Shown here: piece by piece, positions 1-12,079 of the stretch
Numbering within the stretch: position 1 is the stretch's first letter
How the letters are laid out: each line of letters opens with the position of its first letter
DNA from: Anadara kagoshimensis
Taxonomy: Eukaryota; Mollusca; Bivalvia; Arcoida; Arcidae
DNA: 64,000 nt
Direction: 5' to 3'
Assembly (NCBI GenBank): GCA_021292105.1
Contig: CM037874.1
Location: 10,770,502-10,834,501, forward strand
Position numbers and translations under genes: made by a program
Notes under the pieces: generated by a model
What the model saw: the letters and a program-made list of their open reading frames with translations, nothing else
Databases searched by the model: none
What the model was told of the DNA's origin: nothing

Positions 1-1560
1 TGATAAATAAATATCACCTTTCAGGAAAATTCATGGGAACTGGTTTGATAATAACATTAAGAAATAAGTTTATGCAAATGCAGTGAAATTCATGTATCCA
101 AATGGGCATTATTAGTTTGAAAGAATTTAAAATAATTGTAACACACAGGCCTATTCCAGATTTATTGATTTATCAGTTAAATTTAGAATTGATTGGTTGG
201 TAAACACACTCCATTCAAGATTATTTCAATTATAATCAGGTAAATGAGATTAAGGGGGAAACTAGGTACAGGGATGAAGCTAAGCAGGGGCCATGTAGCC
301 AATGACTTCTAAAATCCAGTCTGGGTCCCTTAATGTTTACACATTTAAGCCATTTATTACTGTTACAAATTCTTTTATGAAGTGAGCTGGCCCCTAGCTC
401 AAAATAGTTAGGCTTCATCCCTGAGGTAAAACACACCCCTCAACAAGAGAACTGGCAAACTTTCTGACATAGTAAGATTTTAACCAATGCTGTTACCTGT
501 ATGCTACACTTCAGACAAGGGTGCATGAAAAGCATTTCATGTGGTGAAAAAGTAGGTATTCAGTATCAAGAGAAGCATTCAATTCATAAATGTGTAATGG
601 TATATAATTCCCAGTATGTTAAGGATATTGATATGTGTTGATTTTTTAATTTCTATATAAAATGAAACATTCATAAATGTCTGATGATATCTAATTCCTA
701 GTGTATTAAAGATATTGTTATGTTTTAATTTTACATGAAATGAGACATTCAACATTATTACAATTTACAAAGTTGGTTTAGTCACACATAATGCATTTTT
801 CTTTGAAAAATGTTCCATTATGTGTAAACAGTAATAACCATGAGTGTTCATTCTAGGATTTTTTCAGATGGGTTCATTTTTAATAATAACAAGTTGAATA
901 ACATCAATAATTTTGCATACATCTAATGTTTGTTGTGACTTGTAGTCTTTTAGGCTGATGTAAAAGCTTTTGTAATGAAGTATTTAAATGTAGCTTTTAT
1001 ATATGACAATGCTATCAAATATTTTGAACTTGCATTTGAAATCTAATTTCAAATGTGGCCCACTATGGCCTTTACAATGGTGCCATTTGGCAAAATAAAG
1101 GATCAGCAGCCCCTTTCTAGAATGAACACTGCCATATGATCCCATACCTTTTGATTTATTTGTAAATGATTTATCTATTTATCACAGCCAGAACAACTAG
1201 AAAGTACCTGTCCCCCATAAAATCACCTGTTTGTGTAGTTTCTAAATTAAATTTGATAATTTAGACAATTTTAGTCCTTTTAAATGCTATTATGGCCCAC
1301 TTGTCATTCATTTTACTTTTAAATTTCAAACTATCTGCTGTTCATAAATTTTTTTTAACTTTTTGGTAATTCAATATCTTTTATTTTTTAAATGTTAATT
1401 TTGTTCATATAAAAATATTTGTTTTATTTTTCCAAAAAATATCTGAGGTTGCTTTCCATGGTACCCATACCACATCCATTTCATGTTAGTACCTTGAGGA
1501 AAGACAAAATGCAACTTATTTGGATTTCTTTTTATGTATTTAGACTATTTACCCTATTTA
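1..1560. other. AT-rich DNA, no gene seen
   Basis: No open frame here has recognisable protein motifs, and I see no splice-bounded exon. An inverted pair of the word AGTGTTCATTCTAG at 843-856 and 1117-1130 could mark the arms of a small degraded MITE of about 290 bp, but no target-site duplication is visible. A separate imperfect duplication lies at 584-751. Confidence 0.5.
584..751. repeat. Imperfect tandem duplication, unit about 85 bp
   Basis: Two diverged units run head to tail. Each starts near CATAAATGT, passes through a TATAATTCCC-like block and a GATATTG block, and ends in an ATGAAACATT-like block. There is no coding content. Confidence 0.55.
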
Positions 1561-1806
1561 TCATCACTAACCTGCTCAACATATTGTGTCCCAGCTCTAA
1601 CTTATTTCTCTGTAGAATGTCTATTTATTTTTTATTTATTATCATCTCTAACCTGCTAGACATTTTGTAACCTGCTCAACATACTGTGTCACAGCTCTAA
1701 CTTATTTCTCTGTAGAATGTCTGATTTATTTATTTATTGATTGATTGATTGATTGATTGATGCTCAACATACTGTGTCCAGCTCTTCTGTAGAATTTCTG
1801 ATTTAG

Positions 1807-1841
<35 letters not shown>

Positions 1842-1936
1842 TTTCATTTATTCTCATCTCTTACCTGCTAGACATTTTGTAACCTGCTCAACATTACTGT
1901 GTCCCAGCTCTAACTTATTTCTTTGTAGAATTTATT

Positions 1937-1967
<31 letters not shown>

Positions 1968-1980
1968 TAATTTATTTTTT
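1560..1980. repeat. Compound minisatellite with TTTA and TTGA tracts
   Basis: The phrase CCTGCTCAACATA, followed by a CAGCTCTAACTTATTTCT-like stretch and TGTAGAAT, recurs four times (about 1570, 1671, 1763 and 1884). Pure TTGA (1735-1761) and TTTA (1806-1843, 1930-1970) microsatellites separate the copies. This is a compound repeat made of minisatellite units and tetranucleotide slippage tracts. Confidence 0.85.
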
Positions 1981-2098
1981 TTAATGTAGGCCCTATTTAT
2001 TTATTCCTGTTGGGGTCCTAAAGTATCTCCATCAACAAACACATGTAATATGATGTGTGCCAGATGAGGATGCCTGTTGCAAAAAATATCAATAAATA

Positions 2099-2309
2099 CA
2101 GTACAGACCTGTACAAAGTTTAGTATCCAGCTAACGAATTAGTGCCGACAGCGGTTCCTCGTTTGGTGTCTATATCGACAGCAGTTGCCATTTAGGCCTA
2201 TCTCTCGGCCGCTTTTCGACCGCTTCCTTTCTATACCTTGGGCACTCGGCAGTCGAGTTTTGACTTCTTTTGGTTAGCTTAGTGTTAAACTTTCGACAGG
2301 TCTGTACTG
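2099..2309. mobile_element. Tigger/pogo-like MITE
   Basis: A short element of 211 bp begins CAGTACAGACCTG and ends with the reverse complement CAGGTCTGTACTG. TA dinucleotides flank both sides (2097-2098, 2310-2311), the target duplication expected for the Tc1/mariner/pogo superfamily. It carries no ORF, so it is non-autonomous. The same terminal sequence caps the larger composite at 3217-10917, so the two belong to one family. Confidence 0.8.
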
Positions 2310-2885
2310 TACATTGTACAGTAGACAGTTGACCTATATATTTGACACGGGGAACGTTGTTTACGTCATTACGTTAGAACAATGTTTATCAAGGTCGCGT
2401 CCATATTTGTTTTCATTGACAACAAGACGTACTGAAATCATGCTGTTGGATTTTTGCGATTTTCGCATATTTAACCCTCATGCACCAGGTACGATAATTT
2501 ACTTGCGTATACTATAATAATTTTCTGACATTGTATTAAAATTTCTAGGAAAAGTATTCTTTACACAAAAAACGTACCAGTTTCAAAAATGGAGAAGAAA
2601 TTTCTGTTGATTTTCAAGAGAAATCGGTTATCGTCGGGATATCAGTAATTTTAAGTAAATGTGGCGTTTTATCTCGGACTTTTTGATACATGTAGAAAGT
2701 TTAGTTAATTCCTCACACGCTTGCATCATATTCGTAGATAGAAATGTTAATTTTATGGTATAAAAACGATTCTGAAAATGGCGATTTTTTTTCGGGTTCA
2801 GACACTTGCCAAAAACTAATCCCTTTTTATTTACCGCGGAAGGTCTCAAATTTTAAAACCAACGCACAATTTGGACTTGGCTATC

Positions 2886-3128
2886 CTACTGTTGATAATT
2901 TTTACTTTTAAACAAATATTGCATTTTTATAATATTTGGGTTTATGTGAAATTTCTGTGGGATGTAGATGTTTCTTATCTTATTAAAATATCTACATTCA
3001 AATAAAAAATGAAATTCATCTCCAATATTGTTATAACAGAATTGACATTTTCTTTCACTCCTTTCTACCTTATACCATCTCTCTTTCTCAATATGTAACC
3101 TATGGTTACAAGTTCTAAATTTAGCCAT
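2886..3128 (-). pseudogene. LINE ORF2 C-terminal fragment
   Basis: An 80-codon minus-strand frame reads AKFRTCNHRLHIEKERW, then a cysteine/histidine cluster of the form CQFC...DEFHFLFEC. This layout of a KFRTxNHxLxIExGRW-like run followed by CxxC-H-C is typical of the zinc-binding tail downstream of the reverse transcriptase in animal LINE ORF2 proteins. No reverse transcriptase lies upstream, so this is a truncated 3' piece. The exact LINE clade cannot be assigned. Confidence 0.65.
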
Positions 3129-4189
3129 AATAATTCATAAATATTCTGGTAATATACTTAAATAATCTTCAAAACCTAATTCTGTTTTAATAATTCTATC
3201 ATGCTGATCATATATACAGTAGAGACCTGTCGAAAATAACGCTTACCTAACGAAAATGGGTCAAAGCTCGGCAGTCGATTGGCCAACATCTGGCTAGCTT
3301 GTGACTGAAAACCTACCGAGAGATAGATAACACAGTGTATGAACGGAACTGTACGCAAAAAGGTAACTACTGTTCGTCGAAGCGAGAAGAATGTGTATCG
3401 GGAGACACGAGGTTGTTGATTATCTATCTTTCTAGCTCAATTTTAATGGCTTTAGTTTATCCCTTTTATTTAATCCATCTTCACTATATAAAGCTTTAGT
3501 GGTAGCTATATGCTCCCAGAAAAGTGTCAACTTATATAATAAATATGATGATGAATATCATCAAACGTCGAGCCGTGGGCTTCTCACTTCTAGTTAAATG
3601 ATGTAAAATACGTATTATTTCACATTATATGTTCCATTATCGGTACCTATATGTAGAAAAATATTCTTAGATTCCCTAACTCATGTACAGAATGTTACAA
3701 AACTCGTATTTATACTGAAAAAGCAAGTTTTTCTTCCGTGGTCGAAAGTTAGAACTGTACCAATAGTTTTCAACATCTGTATTGTTTCTGTACCGGTAGC
3801 TACTTTTCTCTTCCACGTCATCCATGCGAGTTAGATGGAATTTTCAGTTTGATACTAGAAATTTTTGTAATTCAATTATAAATTATAAATCATGCTTTCC
3901 TATTGAAGCAAAATATGCTATGGACAATATGATAGCCCCTTAATTATAGTACATTTTGCAATTGCATTAAAATATATCGTATGCTGTAGCATGTTTTTGG
4001 CAATTATTACTCATATTTCCATATTGCAAGAACTGAGGGGGTGATAGCTATAGTATAGAAATATTATTAAACGTAAGCTACTATTCGCTACGAGAACAAG
4101 ATTATTACCCTCTGAGAATTAATCTATGTGCGTGAGATTTGCTAGTGTGTTTACTTTTAGTCATTAGCAAGGAATTTTGCTGTATGGTC

Positions 4190-5240
4190 ATTGCAAGGAT
4201 TAAGACAGGAGTGGACAAGAGACTCGGGAAGGAACATGCAGGATTTAGACCAGGAAGAGTAACAACAGAGCATCCTGAGACAAATACTGGAACAAGCAAC
4301 TGAATTCAGAACTCCAATATACACATACTTTGTGGACTTTGAAAAGGCATTCGACTCGGTCCACAGGAAGAGCCTTTAGACGATAACGAAGAGCTATGGG
4401 ATTCCAACCTAAATCACTAATGCTATAAGAGGGATGTATGAGTGATTCGAATATGCTGTCATTGAAGAATATGAAACATCAGAGTGGTTCGCTATTAAAA
4501 GTGGTGTAAAACAGGGATGTGTAATGTCAGGGTTTCTTTCTAATAGTTATAGATTGGATGATAAAGAAAACAACAAATGGAGTGAAAAGAGAAATAAGAA
4601 GTGACTTTACAAGATTATTGTTAGGTCTTGGGTTTGCGGAAGATATAGCTTTTTTATCCTCCAGATTCTAAGACCTGAATGATAAGACTAGGAAAATGAC
4701 TGAAGAGGCATCAAGGATAGTGCTTAAATTAAATTCAAAGAAATAGACTTAGAAGGATTTGGAACACCAAAAATATTGGAAAAAATACAAAGATGCACCT
4801 ATTTAAGACCTTAGTACGACCAGTATTGTTTTATGAAAGTAAACGTGGAAAAGAACGAAGAAAGATGAACACCTCTTACAAACGGCTTCCAAACATATTG
4901 CCTCAGAAGGATACTAAGAATAAGATGGCAACAAAAAATACCCAATGAAAAAAATATTGAAAACAGGTAGACTTAACAACATAAGCTATGAGATCAGGAG
5001 AATAAAGTGGAACTGATTCGGACACATACTAAGGAAAGAGGGAATAAATGACTAAAAGACAACACTAGGGAGGCAGCCAGAGGGAAATTAGGGAAGACCT
5101 AAGTCCACATGAGGAGAACAACGAAAAAGGAAAGAAACGCTGCTGGATGGAGTAGATGGCCAAAGCAACAACGAAGGACAGATAAACATGGAAGGATAGC
5201 GTTGAGGCCTTATGCGCCTTCTGGCGCAGAGAACATTAAG
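4190..5240 (+). pseudogene. RTE-like retrotransposon remnant
   Basis: Reading across frames gives pieces of a reverse transcriptase and its tail: KEHAGFRPGR, VDFEKAFDSVHRKS, IKSGVKQGCVMSGF, then LDFAEDIAFLS-like and NISYEIRRIKWNWFGHILRKE. These words, and the closing TTAAGTTAAGTT tail, resemble RTE-type endonuclease-reverse transcriptase elements. Stop codons and frameshifts occur throughout, and the metal-binding aspartates near the FADD position are damaged, so it is dead. The endonuclease end is absent (5' truncated). Confidence 0.75.
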
Positions 5241-5244
5241 TTAA

Positions 5245-5305
5245 GTTTACGGTTTTCATTGTACTAGCGCACCCTCAGGGCGACTTTAAGGTGCGAGTAG
5301 TTTTA
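5245..5305 (-). repeat. Fragment of tRNA-derived SINE family 1
   Basis: The phrase TTGTACTAGCGCACCCTCAG and the following GGCGACTTTAAGGTGC block match the body of the complete SINE-1 copies at 36005, 41041 and 58260. Only about 60 bp survive. Confidence 0.6.
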
Positions 5306-5687
5306 AACTTAAGTTCAAGCTCAATGTCGTAAAAAATAAAAATGTATGAAGACTATTTGCAGTAACAACAATGGTAAGAAACCATTTGTGTAAATGAAAG
5401 TATTTTATTTTACGACAATCTTTTTTGGCCATTTGAAGCAATATCACAAGTTTAAGAGGAGTTAAGTTGAGTTAATGTGTTCTACGTCCCAGTCATGAAT
5501 ATTTCACTTATATCAAGAAATCGCTAGTTATAGGTGAAGGTGCATAAATTTTGCCTGTCCGTTGCACTGATGGCAATTTACAGCAGGGTTCTTTTTTTTT
5601 GGTATTCATATTTTTATTCAACCTTCCATATATAATTACAATGTGCATAGACAACAATAATTACATGACACATAACCATATCAATAA

Positions 5688-6287
5688 TTAATTTACATCG
5701 TCTATAATATTTTTCAACAAACTCCATTTCTTTATAATATAATTAGTCTTTTTAGGGGTGTACAAAAACAAAGAGTATATTTCTATTTTATAGTAATATT
5801 GCAAGAGTCGCAATGCACCTGTGTAGTTGGGAAGTACTTTTCTAAATCTGCACAAATAAATATAATATTTAAAAACTAAAAAACACAGGTTGATACTATC
5901 TTTTTGAGCATGATCGATGACTCCAAATAAAAACAATTCTTTTTTCTTTTCAATTTCAACTCCACATTTTTGTTTGATATCATTTAATAATTTAAACCAA
6001 ACTGATCTAACGTGCATACATTGGAAAAACAGGTGCATTACAGACTCCTTTGTTTCAAAACAAAAAGTACACAGTTCTGTATCAGACAATTTACATTTAA
6101 ATAGTTTATCGTTTGTAAAAACAATATTATGGTTTATTTTGAATTGCAAGGATTGCAACTTCGTATCATCAGTGATTTTGAAAGGGGAGATGTAAATTTT
6201 TTTCCAGTCTTCTTCTTGCAGTTGGCAATGAAGCTTATCAATAAACATAGTTTGAACTCGTTCTGGATATTCCTTAACAGTTTTCAA
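5688..6287 (-). pseudogene. LINE ORF2 C-terminal zinc tail
   Basis: A 199-codon frame downstream of the reverse transcriptase in the same element. It contains LQSLQFKINHNIVFTNDKLF, then the cluster CTFCFETKESVMHLFFQC (CxxC, later H and C). This is the zf-RVT-like tail seen in Tx1/L1-type ORF2 proteins. The frame ends about 90 bp before the poly(A). Confidence 0.8.
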
Positions 6288-6479
6288 ATATTTGATGTAA
6301 AAACTTTTAGTTATTTTTTTCTTTACTTTTCAGAAGTTTTAAATTATCGCTAGATATCTCATCTAATTTTTTTGAGGGATTTATCATACGTTTCCATTCT
6401 TTTGGAATTGAATGTATTAAACTATAATAATATAGTTCATTTACATTTGAATTATACAATGTATTGCACTCCTTGCAAT

Positions 6480-8588
6480 TCAAAAAGAACCATCATCTTT
6501 AACAAGATCATTTATAAAGAAAATATCTTTCCTTGCCATATCACTATTAAAAATCATCTTGTTTGCTATTTTAATATAAGGGTTACCCCAAATGGTTTGG
6601 GAAAGAATGTCAGCAGGGGTTGTGGTAGCATTCTCATTTAATTTTGACCAGTTCCGAAACACGTCTACCCAGAAAGTATTTAACTTGGATGTACATTTTA
6701 TTAAGCCTTGTTCACTCAGAAACGTTATTTTGTAGCCACCTAATGTTTCTAGCTTATCTGATAACAGCAATTTCCAGGTGGATTTGTTTAATGGGTCAGC
6801 TAATTTTTTAACCCATGATGTTTTCAAAGCTCTATAAAAAGACCGTATGTGAGGTACAGAAAGCCCTCCTTCTTCTCGGTTAGAATACATAATTTTTCTT
6901 TTAATTTTATCGCAACTTCCATTCCATAAAAAATTAAAAATCGAATTCTGAATTTCATTTGTTATTTTATCAGGAGGATCTGGAAGTGTAGAAAATACTT
7001 GAATTAGAATTGGTAATGCTAGAGACTTTACTACAGTTATTTTACCCATTAGAGTTAAATTACGAAAAGACCAGTTTTTAAGAACGTTTTTAAAAGCTGA
7101 ACACTTTTCTTCATAATTGTCTATTATATAAAAAGGCGTTTTTTGCAGATTAAATTTGATTCCTAAAAGTTTGAAACTTCCATTTTTGTTCCACTTTAAC
7201 TCTTTAAAAGTTTTAAGCCGCTCACCACAACCCCTTTTTGCCCCAATCCATATAGCTTCCGTTTTATCAAAGTTTGCTCTTAGGCCAGAACAGTCAGCAA
7301 AAGCGTCAAGTAATACAATGACCGAATTCAAAGATCCCACATCATCATCTAATAACAGACTAGTGTCGTCCGCATATTGCGATATTAAACATTCAGAATC
7401 ATTAACAGGAATACCTTTAATATCAGGATGGTTTTTAATAGCCCCACTTAATAGTTCGGCAGCAATGATAAATAGATAGGGAGATAAAGGGTCCCCTTGG
7501 CGGACTCCTCGTTCTATTGGGAAAAACTCAGAGCTGTGTCCATTATATAGCACGCAACTTGTTATATCAGAATAAAAAGTTTGAAACCATTTTATTATGG
7601 ATTTCCCAAAACCAAAGAATTTCAATGACTTTTCAATAAAATACCATTCAATAGAATCAAATGCTTTTTCAAAGTCTAGCAACAAAAGGATGCCTGAGAT
7701 ATTTTCAGCTTTAGTTTTTTCTATCATGTCATAAATTAGTCTTATTGATTCTCCTATAGACCTTCCTTTTAGAAAACCAGTCTGTGTTTCACTTATAATT
7801 TTATCCAAAATGCGTTTTATCCTGTTAGCAATAGCAGCTGAAGCGATTTTGTAATCGATATTTAGCAACGAGATCGGTCTCCAATTTTTTAAATAACATT
7901 TCAATTTACCCTCTTTCGGAATACAAGTGATAACCCCCTGTCTTTGCGTGATTGAGAATTTGCCTATTTTATAACCATAATTTAGGGCCCTCGTAACATA
8001 TTCCTTTATATCGGTCCAGAAAAACTTATAGAATTCTATTGTGAAACCATCTAGTCCTGGCGATTTTCCATTTTTCATACTATATAAGACACGTGAACAT
8101 TCCAAGGCTGAAAGATCTCCTTCCAAAGAATCTGAGTCAGTTTGTGTAAGTTTATTTATAAAAGGATTATTTTGATCAAAAAATATGTGTTCGTTTTTAT
8201 CAAGTTGTAGATTACGTGATGTATAGAGGTTTTCATAGAATTCTTTTTGCCTTTTCATGATTTCAACTTGATCACATATTTCAGATCCATCTTCCAAGAT
8301 TAATTTTGGAATAACTTTTTCTACATAATTTCGTTTTTCAAGGTTACAGAAGAACCTACTACTTCTATCCCCTTCTACAAGCCATTTTGATTTTGCTCTT
8401 AAAATTAGACCACGCATTTTTTCCTCTCGTAATTCCTTTAACTCATTTTGTATCATTTCGACATCAAAGTTATTTTCATTTAATTCATTTTCATAAAATT
8501 GTTTTAATTTGCTTTCCAACTCTTTTTCTTTTTTAACTGAGACTTTCTTTTTATAAGAACTATAAGAAATAGTTTTACCTCGAAGCAT
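6480..8588 (-). pseudogene. LINE reverse transcriptase domain
   Basis: A 702-codon open stretch with the canonical LINE reverse-transcriptase blocks: KWLVEGDRSSRFF, KNGKSPGLDGFT, GVITCIPKEGK, NWRPISLLNIDYKI, SETQTGFLKGRSIGE, LLLDFEKAFDS, RGVRQGDPLSPYLF, and the catalytic YADDTSLLL. A thumb-like WSFRNLTLMGKI region and EEGGLSVPHI follow. It would copy the element's RNA at the nicked target. The open length and intact YADD indicate recent insertion. It is separated from the endonuclease by about 110 bp in another frame and from the zinc tail by a frame change near 6300-6480, so it is probably not translatable as one protein in this copy. Confidence 0.92.
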
Positions 8589-8697
8589 TAACTTTATTGT
8601 TTCCCATAGTAATTGGTCATTTATTGAAAATTCAACTAAATCTCCATTGTCAATTTTATATTGTTCAGAAGTAGTTTGTATACACTCTTTTGCAATT

Positions 8698-9488
8698 TTA
8701 TATATTCTTTATCAAAAGTAAACTATTATTAAATTTCCAAGTGCCTCTTCCTTTTTCATGTTCTAAAAATTTGAAATTTACTCTGACGGGAGAATGATCG
8801 GATTTGTAACATACATCAATATCTGCGTCTATCAAAAATGGCTGTAAATCGGAAGATACTAGGAAATAATCTATTCTACTACATTTTTGTAATTTACCTC
8901 TAGGCCCCTCCATGTATATTTATATATATCTGGGTTCAAATCTCTCCATACGTCAACTAAATCTAGCTCGACTATGATTTCATGAATTTTAGCTTGAGAT
9001 TTCTGATTGTTTTTATGACTGTAATTAATTGTATCAGCGTCATAATCTAAAGGCACATTAAAATCTCCTCCGATAATTATGGAAGAATTGCCAAAAATAT
9101 TAATACTTTCTTTTAAAATTTGGAAATAATTGGGTTTATCCAAGTTTGGTCCATAAATTGCTGCAATTGTTAAACGTTTATTCTGAGTTTTTATGTCTAA
9201 AATTAAAAAGTTTCCATTTGGATCCTTAATTTTTTGTAGTATCTCAAACTGAAACGAGTTTTTAAAAAGGACGGCAACTCCGCGACTGTTACTGGCATAA
9301 GAGCAAAACCTTGCCTCATATCCCCATTCTGATCTCCAATAAGGTTCTATATCTTTCGTAGAATGGGTATCAATTAAAAAAGTTATATCATACTTTTTTC
9401 TACATCGATTAAATATATCTCTTCTTTTTAAACTATCAGAAAAAAGCCCCCTACAGTTGATACTACCAATTTTCAATTCGTTATCCAT
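8698..9488 (-). pseudogene. LINE APE-type endonuclease domain (frameshifted)
   Basis: The start at 9488 reads MDNELKIGSINCRGL, the usual opening of LINE ORF2 endonucleases. Following motifs are IDTHS (the usual metal-binding glutamate position, here Asp), RGVAVLFKN, AIYGPN, GGDFNVPLD, YTWRG, and, after a frame change near 8890, RIDYFLVSSD and KSDHSPV with the catalytic SDH. This domain nicks target DNA to prime reverse transcription. Two overlapping frames (8871-9488 and 8698-8913) encode it, so a one-base-type frame break lies around 8871-8913. The reverse transcriptase of the same element follows. Confidence 0.88.
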
Positions 9489-11304
9489 TATAATATGTCA
9501 TGAAATATTCTAATTGAAATGGAAACAAAACATTGATGGACAAAACAACAAAATATATAGACGTATCAAGTATAAAAATATATGGAAGATTTTTCCTATA
9601 AATATTACTCCCCCTTATCCCATCCCTACCAAAACCAAAACTTCCGTGCATTCTAGTATTAACTCCCTCAATCTTAAGATGCCTTTAGTTCATATTAATG
9701 TACATGTAATATGTATATAAACACTTCAATGTCAATCAATGTCAATCAAATGATTGGTGCTCACTACAGGTGTATATGTATCAAAAGTAATTGAAATAAA
9801 ATGTTTATGGTCGAACACATTTCTCTAAAAAAGTTCAACACAAGCAAGAGATGAGTTGCATTGATATATCCGTCATAAAAAATTAGCAAAAAGGCCTTAA
9901 CCAAAGGTTAAATTAACAAAAGTTCGGGAGCTGATGTATACACAACTTAGGGTTCTTTATCGCGCCAAGCCTACCATGACACGGGATCTCGTTTATTTTA
10001 GATTCCCATCCGAAAGAACCGTGACTTTCATTTAGAAATGCCGAGTGCTTGGCGAAAAAACAGTCACTTCCCACTTCCAAGTTATGGGTCAGACCTGGTC
10101 GGGGTTCGAAGCAACGACCTCCCACTTACGGAGCGAGCACTCTACCAACTAAGCTACCGCAGGGGTTATGTTTAAAAGGAAGTGGTGGCTGTATTACCAT
10201 AATACTTATACAACTAATTAGATAAAATCATATGGTAGCATAATAAGCATGAAAGTACTAAAAATCTCTGACTGGAAAAAGAGAAATTTCCCCAGTATCC
10301 CAGAGAGACGGAAGTTAAAGTATCACATTAAAACTACCGGTACAGTGTTTCTGTTACTAGAAACTCGCTACCGGTACAAACTACCGGTACAGTAACATCT
10401 TGTCAGTCATGTCGTTTGAATCAATATTTTGAATGTTTCTGTGCCAAAGTAGATTTTGTAACTATATAGACTGATTGAAAAAAGGTTTGTTTTCATCGTG
10501 TATTTTAAAATTCTCGAATATTTTCGATTAAATGAGCATAAATCTACATTTTAGATAGGTCCAGCGTTGCTCAAATACGTGTTCATGACTGTTTGACTGT
10601 TTTCAATGGAATATTTAATTTATTTTGAGATTCTAAAACATACAAATACGCCCAAGAAGAGGATAGAGAACAACTGCTTATTTACCGTATTTGATTTCGA
10701 GTTGCTATTCACGCAACAAAAAAATAAGAAACAATTTACTCGTTTACCTCATTGTCTCTCGCTTCGCCGAACAGTAGCTACCTTTTTGCGTACAGTTCCG
10801 TTCATACACTTTGGATAACATCTGTCTGAAAAGCTGTAGAGATATAGCTAACGAGGTTCCGAAATGTGCTGTACTAACGCGTTTGCTCAGTGTTAAACTT
10901 TCGACTGGTCCGTACTGTAAATCATATTACGTCACCAACACGCTATGTAACTAATAACATAATCAATTATCCACATGTTCAATTTCTATTATATACCGAT
11001 AAAGCATAAACAATTATTCTCCTTAGTCACTACCTAGCATAACACATTTTATTATTATTAGGTAGCAGAACAATACAACTGACTTCAAATAAAATGAATG
11101 TTTAATTTTTATTGGATTAAGTAACAAATGTATCGCATTCGTGCATTTAATTCAATTGTTATTTTTGAATGAAATTAACTTCCTCTTATTCGGAATCGTT
11201 CGACTAGGTTTGTCAATTTTTATTTTTAAAAAAGTCACAATTTTTTTTTCATATCTATTCATATCAGATAAGGTAAGATTTATGTCATGTTCGATACACA
11301 TATA

Positions 11305-11620
11305 CGGTAGCGTTAGTGGGAGGTTATGAGTTCGAATACGGACCGGGTCTAACCCAAGACATAAAAGTAGACAGTGACTTTTCTTTCGCCAAACATTCGA
11401 TATTACGAAATGAAAGTAACGGTTCATTCGGATGGGAACTTTTGAAAACAAGGTCCCTTGTCACGGTGGGCATGGCACGATAAAGAAATCTGCTGTATGA
11501 TGCCATCAGCGCAACGCCCAGTCAAAATTTCTGCACCTTCACCTATAGTTAGCGACGTCTCGATATAAGTGAAATATTATTGACTGGGACGTTTAACACC
11601 ATTACTCAACTCAACTCGCT
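11305..11620 (+). mobile_element. SINE family 2 copy
   Basis: Plus-strand copy whose tRNA head is partly lost but keeps the B-box-like GAGTTCGAATAC. The body (AACCCAAGACATAAAAG, CACGGTGGGCATGGCACG, GCGACGTCTCGATATAAG) and the family tail TTGACTGGGACGTTTAACAC then ACTCAACTCAACTC follow. A second 3'-tail fragment with the same phrase and a CT-rich end lies at 11665-11735. Confidence 0.8.
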
Positions 11621-11975
11621 TGCTTTTTTTTTCTTTTTCGTATGAAGCAGAAAAAACGCAGACAGATATAAACAAAATATTCTTGACTGGGACGTTAAAC
11701 ACTATTTCTTTCAACTCTCTCTCTCTCTCAACTTTTATTATTTAACATGTGGCCACGTGACCTTCACTGATGTCTTTTCCAAAAGAGATTAACTTGACGT
11801 CATCTTCCAGGAAATTTTCTTCAAATTTTGCCGCTAAAAAAACATTTAGTCTGCTATTGTAATTTAAAAGAATACCAGTATCTTTACTCAATGACAAGTG
11901 TTTTGTATTGAAATTACAATCTGCGCATCCATAAGAAAGGGGATTTCAAAAATAAGTTTTCTTGTAAAATTTAAA

Positions 11976-11979
11976 ACTA

Positions 11980-12031
<52 letters not shown>
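11976..12031. repeat. (AT)n microsatellite
   Basis: Nearly pure AT dinucleotide run of about 55 bp. Confidence 0.95.
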
Positions 12032-12033
<2 letters not shown>

Positions 12034-12079
12034 TTATTATTAACCAGTTTTGATGTTAAATTATAGCATAGAGTAAAAA

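Larger units (their letters stand above)
5595..9948 (-). mobile_element. Tx1-like LINE, nearly full length
   Basis: A minus-strand non-LTR retrotransposon of about 4.35 kb. It has a 10-bp target duplication AGGGTTCTTT (5585-5594 and 9949-9958) and a short poly(A), seen as T's at 5595-5600. From its 5' end it carries an apurinic-like endonuclease, a reverse transcriptase and a CxxC-H-C tail, in the L1/Tx1 order. The coding region spans about 1,267 codons, normal for ORF2 of this group, but at least two frame breaks split it. About 460 bp precede the endonuclease start, too short for a full ORF1, so either ORF1 is missing or the element is 5' truncated. Confidence 0.88.
5461..10169 (-). mobile_element. 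SINE family 2 copy split by a LINE
   Basis: The 3' part (5461-5594) and the tRNA-like 5' part (9949-10169) of one minus-strand SINE are separated by the LINE at 5595-9948. The outer flanks carry a target duplication, GTTTAAGAGGA at 5450-5460 and GTTTAAAAGGA at 10170-10180, which shows the two halves are one insertion. The head has a B-box-like GGGGTTCGAAGC (reverse strand) and a CTACCAACTAAGCTACCGC A-box side, so it derives from a tRNA gene. Confidence 0.85.
3217..10917. mobile_element. Tigger/pogo-like TIR element with nested insertions
   Basis: The left end starts CAGTAGAGACCTGTCGAAA, and the reverse complement of the right end starts CAGTACGGACCAGTCGAAAG. TA flanks both ends (3215-3216 and 10918-10919). 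The terminal inverted repeats run about 190 bp and share a block around GTGTATGAACGGAACTGTAC. Roughly 5 kb of the interior is later insertion (RTE fragment, SINE2, Tx1-like LINE), leaving about 2 kb of original element. I see no transposase frame. That both ends belong to one element is inferred from pairing and TA flanks; two independent family copies facing each other is the alternative. Confidence 0.6.

Noticed and set aside
7156..7479. Plus-strand 107-codon ORF
   Set aside because: Shadow of the LINE reverse transcriptase on the opposite strand.
3217..10917. Whole span as a Polinton-type giant element
   Set aside because: No polymerase, integrase or capsid frames; the length comes from nested insertions.
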